A stretch of DNA of 64,000 nt from Petrotoga mexicana DSM 14811 (lineage in GTDB: Bacteria; Thermotogota; Thermotogae; Petrotogales; Petrotogaceae). Made by a program: the position numbers and the translations under genes. Below the pieces are notes generated by a model, which saw nothing but the letters and a program-made list of their open reading frames with translations, ran no database searches and had not been told where the DNA came from. The stretch spans positions 62,001-126,000 of the forward strand of contig NZ_AZRN01000012.1 in the NCBI RefSeq assembly GCF_002895565.1, in the 5' to 3' direction. Of this stretch, positions 1-8,988 are shown piece after piece; position 1 is the stretch's first letter; the number at the start of each line of letters is the position of its first letter.

Positions 1-1562
1 AGTAACCTTTTAGCTTCTGTATATTCAGGATGAGAGTTATCAATAGGGAGTAATAAAGGCTCGGCAAATAACTTCAAAACCGACAGCTCATAAACTAGGT
101 GTGAATTGAACATAATGTCTGCTTCATCTTGGAAAGGAAATATGTTCTTATGTTCACCTTTTACAACCGAAGGCCAAATTTTTAACGTATCTTCGGCGGA
201 ATAACCTCTAAAGTAATAATCCCTCACTAACCTTCTTATAAGTCTAGTATCCGTTGTAGGAATTCTATCCATACTGTCTAAATTCATTTGAGTTAAAGAA
301 CTAACATAGATTTTGAACTTTTGTTCTTTTGAAATAGAAGCGGTTAACAGTTCGTTTAAACCATGGATCCCTTCTATAATAATAGGTTGATTTTCTTTTA
401 TTTTCAAAGTTTCATCTCGCCAAAATCTTTTACCAGTTTTGAAGTCAAATTTTGGGAGAGTGACTTCTTTTCCCTTTATCAGATCAACCATTGTGTTATT
501 AAACAATTCTAAGTCTAACGCATTTATGCTTTCAAAGTCGTAATTACCGTTTTCATCCCGCGGTGTCTTCTCTCTTTCTAAGAAAAAGTCATCCAAAGAT
601 ATTGGAACAGGTCTTAACCCATGCACTTTAAGATGTAATGCGATTCTTTTGGCACTTGTGGTTTTCCCAGAAGAAGAAGGTCCAGCTATCGTTATCAATC
701 TTATATTTTTTCTATTTACTATTTCATCAGCTATCTGTGTATATTTTTTTTCGTGTAAAACTTCTGCTACCCTAATGATATCTCTTACTCTTTCGGCACC
801 TTGAGAGATTATGGAGTTTAATTCTCCAACAGTTTTTATTTCCATAATATCTAACCAATTTTTGTATTCTTCGAAAGTTGCAAATAACTTTGGTGAATAA
901 CTATAATCTGGAACATCGTTGGGGAAACGATTTGTTGGATGAATTATGACGAACCCCTTTTCTACCTTTTTTAATTTGAATTTATTGACGTACCCTGTTG
1001 AATAAGGAAGATATCCATAAAAATAGTTAAAATATTTACCAGCATAATATATATTAACGGTACTTTTCTTTCGGTATTTGAAAAGTAAGGCTTTATCTTC
1101 TTCTCCTATCTCCTTAAACATTTTTATAGCATCGAATTTATCGATGGTTTTCTTTTCAAATACTATGTTTTTTTCAACGATCTCTCTCATCTTATTTTCG
1201 AGTAACATTAAATAGTCTTCCGATGGTTCACCAGATTTAAATTCGCAATACATGGCATCGTTGAGAGTGTTATTTACATAGAACTTATCTTCTGGATTGA
1301 TTTCTTTCAGTGCAATGTACAAAACAAAGAAAAGCCCTCGCCTATAAATACGCACACCATCTGGCGTTGTAATATCGCAAAATTGTATACTTCCACTTTT
1401 AGGCACTCTGCTGAACAATTCCTTAATGTCATTGTTGAATTTTACGTATAAAACCTTTTTCCCGGTAGATTTCTCGAATTCTTTTGCTATGTCAATGAAT
1501 TTGGTGTCTTTATCTGCATAGTATACGTGTCCGGATTCAACATCTGTCAGTTGAAAATTCAT
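1..1562 (-). CDS. Nucleoside (uridine) kinase-like protein with N-terminal TGS/ThrRS-like region; 3' end outside the window
   Basis: The start is an ATG at 1562 behind GAAAGGAG. About 520 codons are visible and the reading frame runs off the left edge, so the C-terminus is missing. The N-terminal ~200 residues resemble the TGS and second-additional domains of threonyl-tRNA synthetase. A kinase core follows with a Walker A loop GPSSSGKTTSAKR near residue 292 and a downstream SLDDFF segment typical of uridine kinase/phosphoribulokinase folds. The family phosphorylates nucleosides, but the exact substrate cannot be read from sequence. The gene lies just downstream of two tRNA genes, separated from them by a strong hairpin. 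Family call is good; substrate is uncertain. Confidence 0.85.
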   Translation of the reverse strand, partial: MNFQLTDVESGHVYYADKDTKFIDIAKEFEKSTGKKVLYVKFNNDIKELFSRVPKSGSIQFCDITTPDGVRIYRRGLFFVLYIALKEINPEDKFYVNNTLNDAMYCEFKSGEPSEDYLMLLENKMREIVEKNIVFEKKTIDKFDAIKMFKEIGEEDKALLFKYRKKSTVNIYYAGKYFNYFYGYLPYSTGYVNKFKLKKVEKGFVIIHPTNRFPNDVPDYSYSPKLFATFEEYKNWLDIMEIKTVGELNSIISQGAERVRDIIRVAEVLHEKKYTQIADEIVNRKNIRLITIAGPSSSGKTTSAKRIALHLKVHGLRPVPISLDDFFLEREKTPRDENGNYDFESINALDLELFNNTMVDLIKGKEVTLPKFDFKTGKRFWRDETLKIKENQPIIIEGIHGLNELLTASISKEQKFKIYVSSLTQMNLDSMDRIPTTDTRLIRRLVRDYYFRGYSAEDTLKIWPSVVKGEHKNIFPFQDEADIMFNSHLVYELSVLKLFAEPLLLPIDNSHPEYTEAKRL

Positions 1563-1587
1563 ATTGATTTTCTCCTTTCAGAAAATG

Positions 1588-1610
1588 AAACCCGGGCTTA
1601 ACCCGGGTTT
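1588..1610 (-). terminator. Hairpin between the tRNA genes and the kinase gene
   Basis: Perfect 9-bp inverted repeat (AAACCCGGG / CCCGGGTTT) around a 5-nt loop, starting immediately after the encoded CCA of tRNA-Gly on the minus strand. The 3' arm ends in TTT but no long T run follows. It may stop tRNA transcription, protect the tRNA 3' end for processing, or allow partial read-through into the kinase gene. Confidence 0.7.
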
Positions 1611-1685
1611 TGGAGCGGATAATGGGATTCGAACCCACGACCCCTTGCTTGGCAAGCAAGTGCTCTACCGCTGAGCTATATCCGC
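1611..1685 (-). tRNA. tRNA-Gly (GCC)
   Basis: Read on the minus strand this gives a 75-nt cloverleaf starting GCGGATATAGCTCAG. The acceptor stem is GCGGATA/TATCCGC, the anticodon arm CTTGC-TTGCCAA-GCAAG has anticodon GCC, the T arm contains GGTTCGAATCC, and the 3' CCA is genome-encoded. It follows tRNA-Thr and shares its promoter. Confidence 0.97.
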
Positions 1686-1695
1686 ATTGATTTTC

Positions 1696-1772
1696 TGGAG
1701 CAGGTGATGGGGCTCGAACCCATGACCTCCGCCTTACCAAGGCGGCGCTCTACCGACTGAAGCTACACCTGC
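1696..1772 (-). tRNA. tRNA-Thr (GGT)
   Basis: A 77-nt minus-strand cloverleaf starting GCAGGTGTAGCTTCAG. The anticodon arm CCGCC-TTGGTAA-GGCGG has anticodon GGT, the T arm contains GGTTCGAGCCC, and CCA is encoded. It is first in a two-tRNA transcript, 10 nt upstream of tRNA-Gly. Confidence 0.97.
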
Positions 1773-1785
1773 ATCGATCAAATAA

Positions 1786-1814
1786 ATTATACTATATTTA
1801 GACTCTTTCGTCAA
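1786..1814 (-). promoter_or_regulatory. Promoter of the tRNA-Thr/tRNA-Gly operon
   Basis: On the minus strand, TTGACG (1809-1814) is followed after exactly 17 nt by a perfect TATAAT (1786-1791), about 14 nt before the mature tRNA-Thr 5' end. This is a near-consensus sigma-70-type promoter. Confidence 0.9.
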
Positions 1815-1939
1815 GGTATGTTAAGGGTTAAATATGTTAAAAATAAATGGATAGCAAAAAAAAATCAAAATTCCACGACATTTCATGGCAAAATTATAAC
1901 CTATAGAAACTTAATTTCAACTTATAACTTACTTTTTCA

Positions 1940-1948
1940 TGATATAAT
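1940..1948 (+). promoter_or_regulatory. Extended -10 promoter for the OsmC gene
   Basis: TGA-TATAAT at 1940-1948 is an extended -10 element (TGn plus perfect TATAAT). No good -35 is seen. Transcription would begin near 1955, about 120 nt before the TTG start at 2077, so the GC-rich repeat at 1985-2055 would lie in the 5' untranslated region. The rest of 1815-1984 shows nothing else. Confidence 0.6.
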
Positions 1949-1984
1949 TTAATACTAAGAAGAATTAAATTCAGTATATAGGTG

Positions 1985-2055
1985 AGGAGCAGGGTGAAAC
2001 ACTGATTCCCCTTTCCTTATGATGGGTGGGCAGCGGGGCGAAGGGGCGCTATAAA
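1985..2055 (+). repeat. GC-rich intergenic repeat (GCGCTA-edge family) upstream of the OsmC gene
   Basis: GC-rich island in AT-rich DNA containing GGGTGGGCAGCGGGGCGAAG and ending GGGGCGCTATAAAAC about 9 nt before the ribosome-binding site. Near-identical blocks occur at 28350, 52890, 23907 and 24169 (some inverted), and related blocks at 11282, 13351, 39872, 42372 and 54964. Its orientation matches the downstream gene. Confidence 0.8.
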
Positions 2056-2076
2056 ACTAAAATGGAGGTTTTAACA

Positions 2077-2493
2077 TTGACAGAATTTCTATTGCAAAAC
2101 ACACACGGTAGTCATTTTTACATGAAAACACCTTCTGGTCATGATATTCATGTGGACACAGATCCAGAGTTCCTTGGCTATGACTCAGGTGCAAAACCCA
2201 TGGAGTATTTAATCGCTGGTTTAGGTGGGTGTACAGGGATAGATGTGGTAACGATTTTGGACAAAATGAAAGTAAAGTACGATGCATTGAATTTGAGAAT
2301 ATTAACAGAAAGAAGTGAGGAGCATCCCAAAAAATACACGAAGATTCATATAATTTTCGAATTTAAGGGGAAAGATCTACCTATGGATAGATTACAAAGA
2401 GCTGCTCAACTTTCACAAGAAAAATATTGTGGAGCAACCGCTACATTTAGAGGTTCCACAGAAATGACCTACGAAGTAAAGATTGTTGAGTGA
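2077..2493 (+). CDS. OsmC family protein
   Basis: 138 residues starting at TTG 2077, eight nt after GGAGG (2064-2068). An upstream in-frame ATG at 2062 overlaps that ribosome-binding site and is unlikely. The two conserved OsmC/Ohr cysteines are present: C52 in GLGGCTGID and C118 in EKYCGAT. OsmC-fold proteins are homodimeric, cytoplasmic thiol peroxidases or thiol-binding proteins. This small YhfA-like subtype is not clearly assigned to organic hydroperoxide detoxification. It stands 32 nt upstream of an Mrp-type ATPase gene in the same orientation. The family call is strong and the substrate is unknown. Confidence 0.88.
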   Translation: MTEFLLQNTHGSHFYMKTPSGHDIHVDTDPEFLGYDSGAKPMEYLIAGLGGCTGIDVVTILDKMKVKYDALNLRILTERSEEHPKKYTKIHIIFEFKGKDLPMDRLQRAAQLSQEKYCGATATFRGSTEMTYEVKIVE

Positions 2494-2525
2494 ATTTAAA
2501 TACAATAATTTTTAGGAGGAATAAA

Positions 2526-3335
2526 ATGGCTAACTTAAAGGAACGAAAAGAGAAAATCTCTCAAAAACTTGAAAATATAGACAACGTTATTATGGTTATG
2601 AGCGGTAAAGGAGGAGTTGGAAAAACTACCGTTGCGGTGAATTTAGCGGTAGCTTTGGCTCTAGAAGGTAGGAAAGTAGGCCTTTTGGATGTTGATTTAC
2701 ATGGTCCCGATGTAGTAAGAATGTTGGGAGGTAAGGAAGCTAAAGTATCTGCTTTGGGAGGAGAAATACTACCCCCTGAAGTACACGGAATAAAAGTTAT
2801 TTCTATTTCCCAATTCTTAGATAACGATAATGATGCTGTTATCTGGAGAGGTCCTTTAAAAACAGGTGCTATAATGCAGTTCATTGGAGATGTTGCTTGG
2901 GGTAAATTGGATTATCTAATTATCGATGCACCTCCAGGTACAGGAGACGAACCTCTGACGGTTTTCCAAAACGTGGACAAGATTAAGGGTGCTTTGATCG
3001 TAACTTCACCTTCTACCGTTTCACAAGACGACGTGGAAAGGGCTATTAATTTTGTAAAAAAAATGGATAAGCAAGTTATCGGGATAGTTGAAAATATGTC
3101 TTATTTTATCTGTCCAAATTGTAAAACTAAACACTACATTTTTGGCGAAAATGGTGGAAAATCTTTAGCAGAAAGATACAACTTAGAATTACTTGCACAA
3201 ATTCCTTTGGATTCAACTGTCAGAGAAAACATGGATGCAGGTAAACCTGTTGCTTATTTCGGAACTCCAGAAGTAACTAATGTCTACGTTAACTTGGCAA
3301 AGACGGTAATAGAAAAAGTAGAAGCCGTTAGTTAA
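2526..3335 (+). CDS. Mrp/NBP35-family P-loop ATPase, Fe-S cluster carrier
   Basis: 269 residues from ATG 2526, seven nt or so after AGGAGGA. The deviant Walker A motif SGKGGVGKTT lies at residues ~26-35, followed by DVDLHGPD and the DAPPGTGDEP motif typical of ApbC/Mrp. A C-terminal CPNC pair (YFICPNCKTKH) is the likely bridging cluster ligand of the dimer. The family binds [4Fe-4S] clusters and hands them to apo-proteins in the cytoplasm. This is the short form without the N-terminal MIP18/DUF59 domain. It follows the OsmC gene closely and probably shares its transcript. Confidence 0.93.
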   Translation: MANLKERKEKISQKLENIDNVIMVMSGKGGVGKTTVAVNLAVALALEGRKVGLLDVDLHGPDVVRMLGGKEAKVSALGGEILPPEVHGIKVISISQFLDNDNDAVIWRGPLKTGAIMQFIGDVAWGKLDYLIIDAPPGTGDEPLTVFQNVDKIKGALIVTSPSTVSQDDVERAINFVKKMDKQVIGIVENMSYFICPNCKTKHYIFGENGGKSLAERYNLELLAQIPLDSTVRENMDAGKPVAYFGTPEVTNVYVNLAKTVIEKVEAVS

Positions 3336-3397
3336 TAAGGTATTAGATCACTGTCTCGAATCAGTAAACTTTTTTCATTGATAGGGGGGTTACTTTC

Positions 3398-5389
3398 ATG
3401 AAGAAAGTATTATTCGTTGTAATGATACTTATTTTTGCTGTAGTTTCTTTTTCTGTTAGCACTACGTTTTTATACTCGAAAGAAGCGACTTCTGTTTATT
3501 TAATTGCCAGTTTTAATAACTTTGAACCTATCGCCATGGAAAAAAGCTTCACGGGACTATGGCGTTACAATGTTGATTTAGAACCTGGCGAATACCTGTA
3601 TAAATTCATCGTAGATGGGAAAAGAACGATAGATTTTTCAAACGAGGATGTACAAGCCTATAACGGTGAAATCTTCAATGTACGCACCGTTCAAGAATCA
3701 TTTGTTTTTCCAAAAGTTGGAGACGGCTCAATTAAAAAGGTTTATTTCGATAACGAAAGAAGATATATAAATCCGGTCCAAAAGGGTGAAATATATCTTT
3801 CAATAGAATTCGAAAAAAATGATATTGAAGACGTTGAACTACAAGCTAACGCATCCTCTATACAAAAATCTGTAATAGAGTTCAATAATACCATCCTTTA
3901 TAGGTTTCACGTATTTACCGAAGCTGAAGTTTTAAAGTATAGATTTTTGATCCGCGATAGCGAAGAAATAATATATGGTTTCAACGGAACAGAAGAGTTT
4001 TTTGAGTTCGACTTTAATCATCCTATAATTTCTTATTTTGATATACCAGAATGGTCAAAAGGAAGGATCTATTATCAAATATTTCCTGATAGGTTCAGAA
4101 ATGGTGATACTTCCAACGATCCGCAAGGGACCTATAGTTGGAACGGCCCTCACAACAGAAATTCTCTTTCTTTTGGTTTTTATGGTGGAGATCTTCAAGG
4201 GGTCATTGATTCAATTGACCACTTAGAATACATCGGGGTGGAAGCGATCTACTTCAACCCCATTTTTGAAGCTCAAACTCCCCATAAATACGATACAACT
4301 GATTATTTAAAAATTGATGATTCTTTCGGTAACGAAGAGGTCTTTTCTAATATGATAGAGGCATTACATGAATCAGATATCAAAGTAATCTTAGATGGTG
4401 TATTCAATCATACTGGAACTGAATTCTTCGCCATGAAAGAAAACTTTCTCAAACAAGAAAAATCCAATTATTTGGATTGGTATTATATCAAATCGTTTCC
4501 TATCAAAAAATCCACAGAAAGTTACGAAGGTTGGCATGGATACGCTGATCTCCCTCAATTAAACAATGAAAATCCCGAAGTAAGGGCATACATAAATCAG
4601 GTAATTGGTAAATGGATGAGTTTTGGGATAGATGGATGGAGAATGGATGCGGTCGATCAACTCCCTGAAACTTATTGGTCAGCTCTTTACGAGAATATTA
4701 AAAACATAGACCAAGAAGCCCTAGTTGTGGGAGAATTTTGGAGAGATGCCACTTCTTATTTTGAAGATCCAAGTTTCGACTCGGTTATGAATTACATTTT
4801 CAGAGATGCGGCTATTGCATATGCCAAAGGTGGAAGGGCTATTAACTTTATTAATACCACTAACGCATACATAGACAAATATCCACCACAAGTGTTGCAT
4901 GGGTTATGGAACCTTTTAGGTTCACATGATACTGAAAGAATACTAACGGCCCTCGGTGAAGATACACAACGAATGAAATTAGCTGTTGTTCTTCAAATGA
5001 CGTTTATAGGATCTCCTCTAATATATTACGGTGATGAAATAGGTATGACGGGGACCACAGATCCATTTTGCAGGGTTCCATTTTATTGGGATGATAGTAA
5101 GTGGAATATGGAAATTTTAGATTTGTACTCCCAATTGGCAGAATTAAGAAAAGAAAGTAATGCCTTAAGAAAAGGTGATTATACGGTATTGTATGCCGAT
5201 GAAAGTGTTCTAATTTATGAAAGACGCTATCAATCAGAGAATGTCATAATTGCACTAAATTCTAAAGATTCACAAATTGAAATTGAGTATGATTTGAACG
5301 GAAATTACAGAGATATCTTAACTGGAGAAAGCTTTAATACCATAGAAAAAATGCCAAGTAAAAGTTTTCTTGTACTTGTTAGCGAGTGA
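3398..5389 (+). CDS. Secreted alpha-amylase family (GH13) glycosidase, cyclomaltodextrinase/neopullulanase-like
   Basis: 663 residues beginning with a signal peptide (MKKVLFVVMILIFAVVSFS) and no lipobox cysteine. Residues ~20-210 look like one or two beta-sandwich starch-binding/CBM48-type modules (SVYLIASFNNFEPIAM, a second repeat after it). The GH13 barrel follows with conserved regions DGVFNHTG, GWRMDAVD, VVGEFWRD and LLGSHDTER. The expected catalytic residues are Asp417 (nucleophile), Glu446 (acid/base) and Asp511. The YYQIFPDRF segment and domain order suggest a maltodextrin- or pullulan-degrading enzyme outside the cytoplasmic membrane. Exact specificity cannot be read. Spacing to priA is 15 nt. 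Confidence 0.92.
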   Translation: MKKVLFVVMILIFAVVSFSVSTTFLYSKEATSVYLIASFNNFEPIAMEKSFTGLWRYNVDLEPGEYLYKFIVDGKRTIDFSNEDVQAYNGEIFNVRTVQESFVFPKVGDGSIKKVYFDNERRYINPVQKGEIYLSIEFEKNDIEDVELQANASSIQKSVIEFNNTILYRFHVFTEAEVLKYRFLIRDSEEIIYGFNGTEEFFEFDFNHPIISYFDIPEWSKGRIYYQIFPDRFRNGDTSNDPQGTYSWNGPHNRNSLSFGFYGGDLQGVIDSIDHLEYIGVEAIYFNPIFEAQTPHKYDTTDYLKIDDSFGNEEVFSNMIEALHESDIKVILDGVFNHTGTEFFAMKENFLKQEKSNYLDWYYIKSFPIKKSTESYEGWHGYADLPQLNNENPEVRAYINQVIGKWMSFGIDGWRMDAVDQLPETYWSALYENIKNIDQEALVVGEFWRDATSYFEDPSFDSVMNYIFRDAAIAYAKGGRAINFINTTNAYIDKYPPQVLHGLWNLLGSHDTERILTALGEDTQRMKLAVVLQMTFIGSPLIYYGDEIGMTGTTDPFCRVPFYWDDSKWNMEILDLYSQLAELRKESNALRKGDYTVLYADESVLIYERRYQSENVIIALNSKDSQIEIEYDLNGNYRDILTGESFNTIEKMPSKSFLVLVSE

Positions 5390-5404
5390 AATTGGAGGAT
5401 TTAG

Positions 5405-7699
5405 ATGTATTATTATGAAGTAATCCCCATAGGTCAAATGGTTTTTAATGGGTTTACCTACAAAAGCGATAAAAAATTAGAGATAGGTCAAAGGGTTATT
5501 ATTGATTTAAGAGGTAAGTTCCTTTCTGGCTTAATTTACAAAGAAGCTGAAAGCACCGAATTTAGCAAAATAAAAGAGATCGCATTTCCATTGGATAATA
5601 AAAGTTTATTAAATGAGAATCACATCAAACTTATGGAAAAAGTAAGCTCAAAATTTATGGCTCCTATTGGAGAGGTTGCAAGATTGCTTTTTCCTCCTCT
5701 TTCTTCGGATATTTATAAACTGAGAATTATACCAAAAAGTTCTTTGGGTCCTATTCAAAAGCCTATTTTTTACAAACAATTTTTAAAATCTTTTGATAAT
5801 GCTTCAAAAGCCAACAAGCAGTTAAGAGAGTATTTGGATTCAAATTTAATTGAGATAGAACTATATAGAAAAGAATTTACAAAGAAAATAGATAAGTTTG
5901 TTAGTCTAAAAATGGACTTAAAAGAGACGTGGAAGTTCAATGTATCAAAATCTGCCAGAGAGGTAATAAATTATCTCTCCATAAACGGTGAAACCTTAGA
6001 AAGCGATCTGTACTCACAAGGTATTGTGAAAAAAGGTTCCACCGTTTTGAACACCTTAAGGAAAAAAGGTATAATAGAATTATCAGAAAGTATAACGGCT
6101 TACCAAAAAAATACAGAAGTTTCTTTAAATGATGAACAGAGGCAAGCAGTTGAAACAATAAAAGCAAATCCTGATAAACCACATTTATTGTACGGGGTTA
6201 CGGGGAGCGGTAAAACCGAAGTATTTTTCGAGGTGGCAAGACCTATTTTGGAAAGTGGTGGGAAAGTACTTCTTTTGGTTCCAGAAATTTCTTTAACCTC
6301 CGAACTAATGAACAGGTTAAAAAAACGATTCGCTAATTACAATGCAGCTTTTTACCATTCTGGACTTACAAGTAGTGAAAGAGTGCAAACTTGGTATAAA
6401 GCCGTGAATGGTGAATTAGATTTAGTCATAGGAACAAGAAGCGCCATTTTCATACCCATGAAAGATTTAAAAATGATTATAATCGACGAAGAACATGATC
6501 AATCTTACTATCAGATAGAAAATGTTAGTTACGATGCAATAGATACAGCTTGTTTTAGAAAAGATTTAGAAGATATTCAACTGATACTTTCATCAGCTAC
6601 CCCACGGGTTGTTGATCTGCACAAGGCAAAAACAAATTCTTTTTATCTTGAAAAAATAAAAACAAGATATTTTACCGAAATGCCTGAAGTCCAAATAGTT
6701 GATATGAAAAAAGATGAAAAATACAACTGGATATTCAGCAAAAAGGTAGTAGAAAATATAGAAGTTTCTTTGAAAAAAAACAAAAAAGTAATTGTTTTTA
6801 CGCCAACAAGAGGATATGCCAATTATGTAATTTGCAGTGATTGTGGATATATATTTAAATGTGATGAGTGTGATGTTTCATTAACCTTTCATAAAAAAGA
6901 AAGAAAATTAAGATGCCATTACTGTGGAAAGGAAAGTGAATTACCAAATTTTTGCCCAAAATGTGGAGGCTTTAAGCTGCAAACCAGAGGTTTCGGTACG
7001 GAACGGGTTATGACTGAATTGGCTAAGTTGTTCCCTTCACAACCTCTGGTAAGGGTTGATAGAACGGTTATAAAAACATTCAAAGATTTAAGAAACACTT
7101 TCAATTTCATGAAAGAACCTGGGAAAAAGATTGTTGTCGGGACTAAGATGATCACTAAAGGTTTGGATATTCAAGATCTAGATTTAGTAGTCATTCTTGA
7201 CGCTGATAGATATATCAACTTCCCCGACTACAATGCCCAAGAAAGTACAGCCTCTTTGCTCATGCAGGTTGCCGGGAGATCTGGCAGGAAAGAAAAAGGC
7301 AAAGTCATCATTCAAAGTTTTGAACCAGAAAATAATATTTATAAATCTTTAATTGATCATAATTTTGACCTGATTGCCGAGAATGATCTCGAACAAAGAA
7401 AAATATACGGTTATCCTCCATTTGTAACCTTGTTTTTGATTTTAGTGAACAACCCTTCTGCTGATAAAGCAAAAGCAAAAGCAAATGAAATCGTCGAAGA
7501 GTTGGGTAAAATTGAAAATCAGGATGATTTTGAAATATTAGGACCAGTTGTACCAATCATTTCCAAATTAAGAGGAAATTATAGGTATCAAATCATTATA
7601 AAAAGTAAAAAGAAAAATCATGACTTTTTATTCTCAGCGATTAAAACATATTTTAGAGACATCAAAATTTATGTTAACCCTCCCACCACATTAGTATAA
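5405..7699 (+). CDS. priA: Primosomal protein N' (replication restart helicase PriA)
   Basis: 764 residues, near the usual PriA length, ATG behind TTGGAGG. An N-terminal 3'-DNA-binding region is followed by a superfamily 2 helicase core with Walker A GVTGSGKTE (~residue 265) and the DEEH box (~361-364). The zinc-binding insertion starts near residue 477 with cysteine pairs CSDC, CDEC, CHYC and CPKC. Motif V/VI (VAGRSGRKEKGKV) is intact. PriA recognises stalled or repaired forks and reloads the replicative helicase. It is transcribed with the amylase gene upstream. Confidence 0.97.
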   Translation: MYYYEVIPIGQMVFNGFTYKSDKKLEIGQRVIIDLRGKFLSGLIYKEAESTEFSKIKEIAFPLDNKSLLNENHIKLMEKVSSKFMAPIGEVARLLFPPLSSDIYKLRIIPKSSLGPIQKPIFYKQFLKSFDNASKANKQLREYLDSNLIEIELYRKEFTKKIDKFVSLKMDLKETWKFNVSKSAREVINYLSINGETLESDLYSQGIVKKGSTVLNTLRKKGIIELSESITAYQKNTEVSLNDEQRQAVETIKANPDKPHLLYGVTGSGKTEVFFEVARPILESGGKVLLLVPEISLTSELMNRLKKRFANYNAAFYHSGLTSSERVQTWYKAVNGELDLVIGTRSAIFIPMKDLKMIIIDEEHDQSYYQIENVSYDAIDTACFRKDLEDIQLILSSATPRVVDLHKAKTNSFYLEKIKTRYFTEMPEVQIVDMKKDEKYNWIFSKKVVENIEVSLKKNKKVIVFTPTRGYANYVICSDCGYIFKCDECDVSLTFHKKERKLRCHYCGKESELPNFCPKCGGFKLQTRGFGTERVMTELAKLFPSQPLVRVDRTVIKTFKDLRNTFNFMKEPGKKIVVGTKMITKGLDIQDLDLVVILDADRYINFPDYNAQESTASLLMQVAGRSGRKEKGKVIIQSFEPENNIYKSLIDHNFDLIAENDLEQRKIYGYPPFVTLFLILVNNPSADKAKAKANEIVEELGKIENQDDFEILGPVVPIISKLRGNYRYQIIIKSKKKNHDFLFSAIKTYFRDIKIYVNPPTTLV

Positions 7700-7787
7700 G
7701 TTTTCTTATAAAAACAATTATTTCACGTTTATCCCCAAAATATAGAAATATAAGTATAGCAACTATTCAAATCTGGAGGTGATTTAG

Positions 7788-8387
7788 ATGGAGTATAAAG
7801 TTTATACAAAGGAAGTAGAACTTACCGAAGCTTTAGAGAATTATATCGAAAAAAGGATGAGTAAACCAGACCATCTGCTCAAAAAACATTCCGATATCGT
7901 CTCTCCCTCTGATGTCAGAATCACAAAAGAGAGGGGTATATACAAAGTAGAAATAACTACCCACATTAAACCTTTAAGCAAGATCATAAAAGTAGAAGAA
8001 AGAAACAATGATCTTTATGAAGCTATTGATAAGGTAACAGATTCTTTGGAAAGAAAAATAAGAAAGCTAAAAAATCGTTTACAAGAACGAAGCAGAGCGG
8101 AAAAAAAGGTGCGAATGGAAATAGAACAAAATCTTCAAAATCCTGACATTAAAAATCTTGATTTAGCTGAAGAAAGTGAAGCAGAGAGTGAAGAAAAACC
8201 CGATGCTCCCAAAATCGTGAGAACAAAAAATTTTGATCTAACTCTTATGAACGTTGAGGAGGCAATGTTACAAATGCAACTTTTGGGTCATTCATTTTTC
8301 GTTTTCAGAAATCCAGAAAATGATGCTATCAGCGTGCTTTACGAAAGAAAAGATGGAGATTTAGGTCTCATAGAATTCAATGAATAA
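7788..8387 (+). CDS. hpf: Ribosome hibernation promoting factor, long form
   Basis: 199 residues with a strong ribosome-binding site (GGAGGTGA). The N-terminal ~105 residues are the S30AE/YfiA domain (MEYKVYTKEVELTEALENYI). After a charged acidic linker (ESEAESEEKPDAP), a C-terminal ~60-residue dimerisation domain follows (RTKNFDLTLMNVEEAMLQMQ...GHSFFVF). Long HPF dimerises 70S ribosomes into inactive 100S particles in stationary phase. It ends before a symmetric terminator shared with the convergent HPP gene. Confidence 0.96.
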   Translation: MEYKVYTKEVELTEALENYIEKRMSKPDHLLKKHSDIVSPSDVRITKERGIYKVEITTHIKPLSKIIKVEERNNDLYEAIDKVTDSLERKIRKLKNRLQERSRAEKKVRMEIEQNLQNPDIKNLDLAEESEAESEEKPDAPKIVRTKNFDLTLMNVEEAMLQMQLLGHSFFVFRNPENDAISVLYERKDGDLGLIEFNE

Positions 8388-8432
8388 TTGCTAGATACAA
8401 AAGGGATGCTTTCGATAAAAATTAATCAAGGA

Positions 8433-8472
8433 AAAAAACATAGGGTCTGCTTTTAAAGACCCTATGTTTTTT
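8433..8472. terminator. Bidirectional terminator between hpf and the HPP gene
   Basis: 16-bp perfect stem (ACATAGGGTCT / AGACCCTATGT flanked by A6 and T6) with an 8-nt loop. A run of A on one side and T on the other lets it act on both strands, as expected for convergent genes. Confidence 0.93.
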
Positions 8473-8473
8473 G

Positions 8474-8959
8474 TTAAATTAAGTCTATCATATAAGGTTT
8501 TAGAAAGTGATGGACAACCGCCAAGATCGCCACACTGATAAAAACTGACAGAAAGGCATTTAAGCTAAACCCTGTTATACTCAAGCTCAGTGCTGTTCCG
8601 GCTGCTGGTGGATGTTCTGTATCTATGACAACCATAAGAAATATTGAGAGGCCTACGGCAAGGGCGTACGATAAATTAGAGAATACAAAATTACCGTTAA
8701 GCAAAAAAGAAAAAATACTTCCGCATATAAATCCTACCGCATGCCCACCCACCAAGTTTCTAGCCTTAGCAACCATACTTTTTGGCATCGCAAAAACTAT
8801 AAAAGTCGATGCCCCTAAAGAACTGACTATTATTGGCCTGTCTTGAACATTCAAAATCAAAAGTATGAAAAAGATCGTGATGGTAGCCAATAAACTTTGA
8901 AAAACATACTTCTTCCAGTTTTTTTTGAACTTTACTAAAATATTAGAAATTTCGTCCAA
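8474..8959 (-). CDS. HPP family integral membrane protein
   Basis: 161 residues from TTG 8959, nine nt after AAGGAG. About four hydrophobic segments are visible (VFQSLLATITIFFILLILNV; AVGFICGSIFSFLL; YALAVGLSIFLMVV; FLSVFISVAILAVV). The family signature is present as DTEHPPAAGTAL, which gives HPP its name. Some plant and cyanobacterial HPP proteins transport nitrite, but bacterial members such as this are mostly uncharacterised. It lies downstream of bamA on the same strand with 29 nt between. Confidence 0.88.
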   Translation of the reverse strand: MDEISNILVKFKKNWKKYVFQSLLATITIFFILLILNVQDRPIIVSSLGASTFIVFAMPKSMVAKARNLVGGHAVGFICGSIFSFLLNGNFVFSNLSYALAVGLSIFLMVVIDTEHPPAAGTALSLSITGFSLNAFLSVFISVAILAVVHHFLKPYMIDLI

Positions 8960-8988
8960 CTAGAGATTCTCCTTAAAAGAACGTTAGT

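Noticed and set aside
1537-1740. 67-codon minus frame across the tRNA pair
   Set aside because: It is the tRNA-Gly and tRNA-Thr sequence read through as codons; cloverleaf structure and encoded CCA explain the DNA.
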